Below are positions 14,468-17,739 of a DNA stretch of 17,739 nucleotides, one piece after another (the stretch's first letter is position 1; each line of letters starts with the position of its first letter). Source of the stretch: an uncultured Clostridia bacterium (GTDB lineage: Bacteria > Bacillota_A > Clostridia > Oscillospirales > Acutalibacteraceae); the NCBI GenBank assembly GCA_944380625.1, contig CALWIE010000069.1, positions 1 to 17,739 of the forward strand. Direction: 5' to 3'. Position numbers and translations under genes: made by a program. The notes beneath the pieces are model-generated. The model searched no databases. It was given only the letters and a program-made list of their open reading frames with translations, and had not been told where the DNA came from.

Positions 14468-15337
14468 ATGGAAAAAATCATCCTCTCCGGGTTCTCCGAC
14501 GAGATCGCCCCGGAGTTTGACAAACAGCTGGCGGCCGTCCGGGAATTTGGGATCACCCACATTGAGCTGCGGGCCGCCGACGGGGTGAACGTCTCGGACT
14601 TTTCCCCCGAAAAAGTGAAAGAGGTGAAGGAGAAACTGGCCGGGGCCGGGGTCTCCGTCTCTTCCATTGGCTCGCCCATTGGGAAAATCGGCATCGAGGA
14701 GCCCTTTGCCCCCCACCTGGAAAAGCTCAAGCGCACCCTGGAGATCCAAAAGGAGCTCCTCGCCCCCTATCTGCGGATGTTCAGCTTCTACATCCCCCAG
14801 GGGCGGGACCCCCAGGATTTCCGGGAGGAGGTCCTGGAACGGGTGGGCCGGATGGCCGAGGAGGCCAAGGCCTGGGACGCGGTGCTCCTCCACGAAAACG
14901 AGAAGCAGATCTATGGGGACAACGCCTCCCGCTGCAAGGACCTGCTGGACCACTTCTACGGCCCCCACTTCAAGGCAGTGTTCGACTTCGCGAACTTTGT
15001 GGAGGTGGGCCAGGAGACCCTGCCCGCCTATGAGCTTTTAAAGCCCTATATCGAATACGTCCACATCAAGGACGCCCTTATGCAGGAGAAAAAGGTAGTG
15101 GCCCCCGGCCGGGGGGACGGCCGCCTAAAGGAGATCCTCTCCGACCTGATCGGCGGGGGATTCCGGGGCTTCCTCTCCCTGGAGCCCCACTTGACCGACT
15201 TTATGGGCCTTGCCGCCCTGGAGCAGGACGCCCAGAAGCGCCAGTCCGCCCTGGACGGGAAATCCGCCTGGAAGCTGGCACTGGACTCCTTAAAGGGGAT
15301 CTTGGAGGGCATTCCCCAGGCAAAGGGGGCGCTGTGA
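14468..15337 (+). CDS. Sugar phosphate isomerase/epimerase, xylose-isomerase-like TIM barrel (second copy)
   Basis: This 289-residue AP-endonuclease-2-type TIM-barrel protein starts ILSGFSDEIAPEFDKQL. Likely metal ligands are Glu143 (or Glu145) in LLHENE, Asp173 in AVFDFANF, His199 in VHIKD and Glu239 in LSLEPHL. It differs in length and in motif wording from the first TIM-barrel protein, so it probably catalyses a different isomerisation, epimerisation or elimination step. The ATG at 14468 has AGGAGG 9 nt upstream; the six residues from 14450 would include that site. It overlaps nothing but sits 14 nt after the first Gfo/Idh gene and 1 nt before the second, so the three form a tight operon. 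Alternatives include a keto-inositol or hydroxypyruvate-type isomerase. Confidence 0.88.
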   Translation: MEKIILSGFSDEIAPEFDKQLAAVREFGITHIELRAADGVNVSDFSPEKVKEVKEKLAGAGVSVSSIGSPIGKIGIEEPFAPHLEKLKRTLEIQKELLAPYLRMFSFYIPQGRDPQDFREEVLERVGRMAEEAKAWDAVLLHENEKQIYGDNASRCKDLLDHFYGPHFKAVFDFANFVEVGQETLPAYELLKPYIEYVHIKDALMQEKKVVAPGRGDGRLKEILSDLIGGGFRGFLSLEPHLTDFMGLAALEQDAQKRQSALDGKSAWKLALDSLKGILEGIPQAKGAL

Positions 15338-15338
15338 C

Positions 15339-16352
15339 ATGGAGAAATACCGCGTAGGCCTGGTGGGCTGCGGCGGCATTGCCCAGGTCCACGGGGAGGC
15401 CCTCTCCTCCCTGGAGGGGGTGGAGCTTCTCGCCTGTGCCGACATCCGGCCGGAACGGGCCCAGGCCTTTGCCGGAAAATTCGGCGGGCGGGCCTATCCC
15501 TCCCTGGAGGCGATGCTGGCGGGGGAACAGCTCCAGTGCCTGCACATCTGCACCCCCCACTACCTGCACACCCCCATGGCCGAGGAGGCCGCCCGGCGGG
15601 GCATCCACGTGTTCACCGAAAAGCCCCCGGTGATCGACCGGGAGCAATGGGCCCGGTTCCAGGCTTTGGAGCAGGCGCCCATCCGGGTGGGGGTCTGCTT
15701 CCAGAACCGCTACAACGCCAGCGTGGAGCTGCTCCGGCAGGTGCTGGCCTCCGGAGAGGCGGGAAAGGTGCTGGGGGCCCGGGCCTTTGTCACCTGGCAC
15801 CGGGAGGCTCCCTACTACACCGAAAGCGGCTGGCGGGGCAGCCTTGAGACCGAGGGCGGCGGCGCGCTGATCAACCAGTCCATCCACACCCTGGACCTGC
15901 TGGGCCAGTTTTTGGGCCGGGCCGGAGAGGTGGAGGCCACCCTGTGCAACCACCACCTGAAGGGGGTCATCGAGGTGGAGGACATGCTGGAGGCGTACAT
16001 CTCCTTTGGGGAGGCCCACGCCCTGTTTTACGCCACCACCGCCCACTGCGCCGACTCCCCGGTGCTGGTGGAGCTCACCTGCGAGAACGCCACCCTCCGC
16101 ATGGAGGAGCAGGTGGTGGACCTTTCTTGGAAGGACGGCACCAAAGAGCACTTCAGCCTGGCGTCCCCCAAGTCCCCCTCCACGGGGAAGGCCTACTGGG
16201 GCGCCAGCCACAGCCTGTGCATCGGGGACTTTTACCGGTGCCTGCGGGAGGGGACACCCTTCCGCACCGACATCCCCGGGATCCGGGACACCGCCGAGCT
16301 GATGCTGGCGGCCTATCAGTCCGCCCGGGAGCGCAGACCCGTACAGCTGTAA
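15339..16352 (+). CDS. Gfo/Idh/MocA-family NAD(P)-dependent oxidoreductase (second copy)
   Basis: This 337-residue enzyme has the Rossmann motif GCGGIA (10-15), Asp35 after the second strand (NAD-type), CTPHYLH in the nucleotide-binding half and TEKPP with catalytic Lys95. GGGALINQSIHTLDLL (173-188) gives His183, with Asn179 in place of the usual Asp, the same variation as in the first copy. The two copies are clearly diverged (about 47 residues different in length). The ATG at 15339 follows the preceding TGA by 1 nt and has only a weak G-rich ribosome binding site, which indicates translational coupling with the TIM-barrel gene. It is the last gene of the cluster. The substrate is unknown; a paired oxidant/reductant role with the first copy is inference. 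Confidence 0.92.
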   Translation: MEKYRVGLVGCGGIAQVHGEALSSLEGVELLACADIRPERAQAFAGKFGGRAYPSLEAMLAGEQLQCLHICTPHYLHTPMAEEAARRGIHVFTEKPPVIDREQWARFQALEQAPIRVGVCFQNRYNASVELLRQVLASGEAGKVLGARAFVTWHREAPYYTESGWRGSLETEGGGALINQSIHTLDLLGQFLGRAGEVEATLCNHHLKGVIEVEDMLEAYISFGEAHALFYATTAHCADSPVLVELTCENATLRMEEQVVDLSWKDGTKEHFSLASPKSPSTGKAYWGASHSLCIGDFYRCLREGTPFRTDIPGIRDTAELMLAAYQSARERRPVQL

Positions 16353-16406
16353 AAAACAGAAAATAGAGAAGGAAGGGCCGCCGCGTTTTCACGCGGCGGC
16401 CCTTCC
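16351..16406. terminator. Strong hairpin between convergent genes; terminator chiefly for the minus strand
   Basis: A perfect 15-bp stem has arms at 16371-16385 and 16392-16406 with loop TTTTCA. On the plus strand no T-run follows. On the minus strand it is followed by TTCTCTATTTTCTGTTTTTT (16370-16351). It therefore suits the feo transcript best and may act on the sugar cluster as a transcript end-stabilising hairpin or weak terminator. Confidence 0.8.
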
Positions 16407-16414
16407 CACTGCTA

Positions 16415-16636
16415 TCAGAGAGAGAATGAAAGGGGGTCTTGCCCACTTGCAATCGTTTTACTCCCTCCCGGGGGAGGGCAGGGCTGGGGCTTGGCCCCGC
16501 AGCACCCGCAGGCGCCGCAGTTGCCTCCACAGCTGCCGCAGCCGGCCTTGTGATGCTTCCGGTTGTAGATTCCTTTGCCCACAATGGCGAAGAAAATCAC
16601 CGCAACGAGCAGACCGATAAGGATGGTTGGGATCAT
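16415..16636 (-). CDS. FeoB-associated Cys-rich small membrane protein
   Basis: This 73-residue protein has one N-terminal transmembrane helix (about 2-20, IPTILIGLLVAVIFFAIVG), then a basic stretch (YNRKHHK) and a Cys-rich cluster CGSCGGNCGACGCCG (seven Cys in 15 residues). A proline-rich tail follows. This is the layout of the FeoB-associated Cys-rich membrane protein family found next to feoB in Firmicutes; a role in iron handling or in partnering FeoB is assumed from context, not proven. The ATG at 16636 has GGTGGAG about 6 nt upstream. The frame extends upstream to 16762, but that part is repeat DNA and contains the ribosome binding site. It lies 270 nt downstream of feoB. Confidence 0.88.
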   Translation of the reverse strand: MIPTILIGLLVAVIFFAIVGKGIYNRKHHKAGCGSCGGNCGACGCCGAKPQPCPPPGGSKTIASGQDPLSFSL

Positions 16637-16699
16637 GGTATCTCCACCTTTCCACAAGTACTTCTGGGGGACGTCCGTCCCCCCCCTTTTGGGAGTAGG

Positions 16700-16897
16700 G
16701 GAAGGCAGGGGCGCTGCCCCTTGCAACCCCGAGGTCGTGGAGCGCTGCTCCACACCTCGCAAGTTTTTTGGAAAAAACTTGACTAAAAACTTTTACTTGT
16801 CTCCACCCAGCTTTTGCGGAGGGACCCGCCCTTGCGGAACGCAAGAAGGCGGCTTGTCCCGTCCGGCCACGGACCGCGACTTGAGAGCGCTGGCACT
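16700..16897 (-). repeat. Composite dispersed element, copy C (hairpin series between feoB and the Cys-rich gene)
   Basis: On the minus strand it opens with a GC-rich module (16897 to about 16852; GCCAGC, GCTCT, AGTCGCG, GGCCGGACGGG), then a nested hairpin centred on CTTGCG / CGCAAG (16830-16844). AAAGTTTTT (16793-16785) follows, with a perfect 10-bp hairpin CAAGTTTTTT / AAAAAACTTG (16760-16781). Next is a 13-bp hairpin with one bulge (16730-16759, GTGGAGC / GCTCCAC core) and AGGGGC / GCCCCT (16707-16721). The first two modules match copy B. No coding gene is visible in this 270-nt gap. Confidence 0.65.
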
Positions 16898-16906
16898 GGG
16901 CCGAAC

Positions 16907-17737
16907 TCAGTTTCCGGAAGCGCGCACAGCGCTGACGCTGCGCAGGTGGTTGTCGTCGTACTTGTTCCGCCGCACCAGCAGGTAGATAATGGCGATGACA
17001 GCCAGGAAGGAGATCACCGTGCCAATGCCAAAGCCGCCGCCCACAAACAGGGAGCCGATCTGGAACACCACAAAGGACACCACATAGGCCAGGCCGCACA
17101 TATAGCCAATGGCACCCAGAGTCCACTTCCAGTTGTTCATCTCCCGCTTGATGGCGCCCATGGCCGCGAAGCAGGGGGCGCACAGCAGGTTAAAGATCAT
17201 GAAGCTGTATGCCGCCAGGGGGGTATAATGGGAAGCCACCGCCGCCCACAGGCTTGGGTCGTCCTCTGCCACTTCCGAGCCTACCCCAAAGAGCACGCCG
17301 AAGGTGGAAACCACATTCTCCTTGGCAATCAGGCCGGTGAACACCGCCACAGTGGATTGCCAATCCCCAAAGCCCAGGGGTGCAAAGATCACGCAGATCG
17401 CACCGCCAATGGAGGCCAAAATCGAAGTGTTGTTGTCCTCCACCATGCCGAACTGGCCGTCCACAAAGCCGAACCCTTGGAAGAACCACAGGATGATGGA
17501 AGAGGCCAGGATGATAGTGCCGGCCCGCTTGATAAAGGACCAGCCCCGCTCCCAAGTGGCCCGAAGCACATTGACAGCGGCAGGCACATGGTAGGCAGGC
17601 AGCTCCATGACGAAGGGAGCAGGGTCACCGGCAAACATCTTGGTCTTTTTCAGGATGATGCCGGAGATGATGATGGCGGCAATGCCGATGAAGTAGGCGG
17701 AGCCAGCCACCAGGGTGCTGCCCCCGAACAGGGCCCC
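16907..17737 (-). CDS. feoB: Ferrous iron transport protein B, C-terminal part
   Basis: This is the C-terminal 276 residues of FeoB, the GTP-gated inner-membrane Fe(II) transporter; the GTPase domain and start lie beyond the right window edge. The visible chain contains several hydrophobic segments and FeoB-typical motifs: GDPAPFVMELPAYHVP, then ERGWSFIKRAGTIIL, GLIAKENVVSTFGVLFG and LCAPCFAAMGAIKREM, the last two being the conserved gate motifs. It ends with a charged tail (RRNKYDDNHLR). The open frame is continuous to the edge and shows no frameshift. Downstream on the same strand lies the FeoB-associated Cys-rich protein, separated by repeat DNA. Confidence 0.95.
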   Translation of the reverse strand, partial: GALFGGSTLVAGSAYFIGIAAIIISGIILKKTKMFAGDPAPFVMELPAYHVPAAVNVLRATWERGWSFIKRAGTIILASSIILWFFQGFGFVDGQFGMVEDNNTSILASIGGAICVIFAPLGFGDWQSTVAVFTGLIAKENVVSTFGVLFGVGSEVAEDDPSLWAAVASHYTPLAAYSFMIFNLLCAPCFAAMGAIKREMNNWKWTLGAIGYMCGLAYVVSFVVFQIGSLFVGGGFGIGTVISFLAVIAIIYLLVRRNKYDDNHLRSVSAVRASGN

Positions 17738-17739
17738 GG

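Overview
The window is 17.7 kb of GC-rich chromosomal DNA from what looks like an endospore-forming, anaerobic Firmicute. The likely placement is the Oscillospiraceae (Flavonifractor / Lawsonibacter / Intestinimonas type). Four things point there: a complete GerA-GerB-GerC germinant receptor operon with a DUF421 (YetF-type) gene beside it; Firmicute-style strong AGGAGG ribosome binding sites; a FeoB gene followed by a FeoB-associated Cys-rich peptide; and GC-rich dispersed hairpin repeats of a kind I associate with that family. The genus is inference; the sporulation capacity is well supported. I see no tRNA, rRNA, CRISPR array, phage gene or transposase.

Layout. 2-307 (+) is the 3' end of purC, closed by a bidirectional terminator. 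377-2302 (-) is an ABC-F ATPase with its own good sigma-A promoter. 2577-4430 (+) is asparagine synthetase asnB, ending at a second bidirectional terminator. 4498-8151 (-) is the germinant receptor operon, transcribed gerA, gerB, gerC with 14-nt and 1-nt gaps. Divergent from it is a DUF421/YetF-like gene (8279-8959, +) with a sigma-G-like promoter. 8991-9497 (-) is a CarD-family regulator and 9681-10136 (-) a small lipoprotein, each with its own promoter and terminator.

From 10328 to 16352 (+) there is a carbohydrate-redox cluster: a zinc medium-chain dehydrogenase, an AP-endonuclease-2-type TIM-barrel isomerase/epimerase, a small three-helix membrane protein, a Gfo/Idh/MocA oxidoreductase, a second TIM-barrel protein and a second Gfo/Idh/MocA oxidoreductase. 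The combination of zinc MDR, TIM barrel and Gfo/Idh enzymes matches the E. coli ycjQRS logic, in which a glycoside is oxidised at C3, epimerised next to the ketone and reduced again. It also resembles other 3-keto-glycoside and keto-inositol routes. No transporter, kinase or glycosidase is present, so the substrate cannot be read from this window. This is the most interesting coding content.

16415-17737 (-) is the ferrous-iron transport end of the window: the C-terminal part of FeoB (cut by the window edge) and a FeoB-associated Cys-rich small membrane protein.

The intergenic DNA around the sugar cluster and feo genes (12262-12495, 12847-13298, 16637-16906) is unusually rich in perfect inverted repeats. 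Three copies of one hairpin element keep a common flank (AAAGTTTTT) while the stem sequence changes on both arms together.
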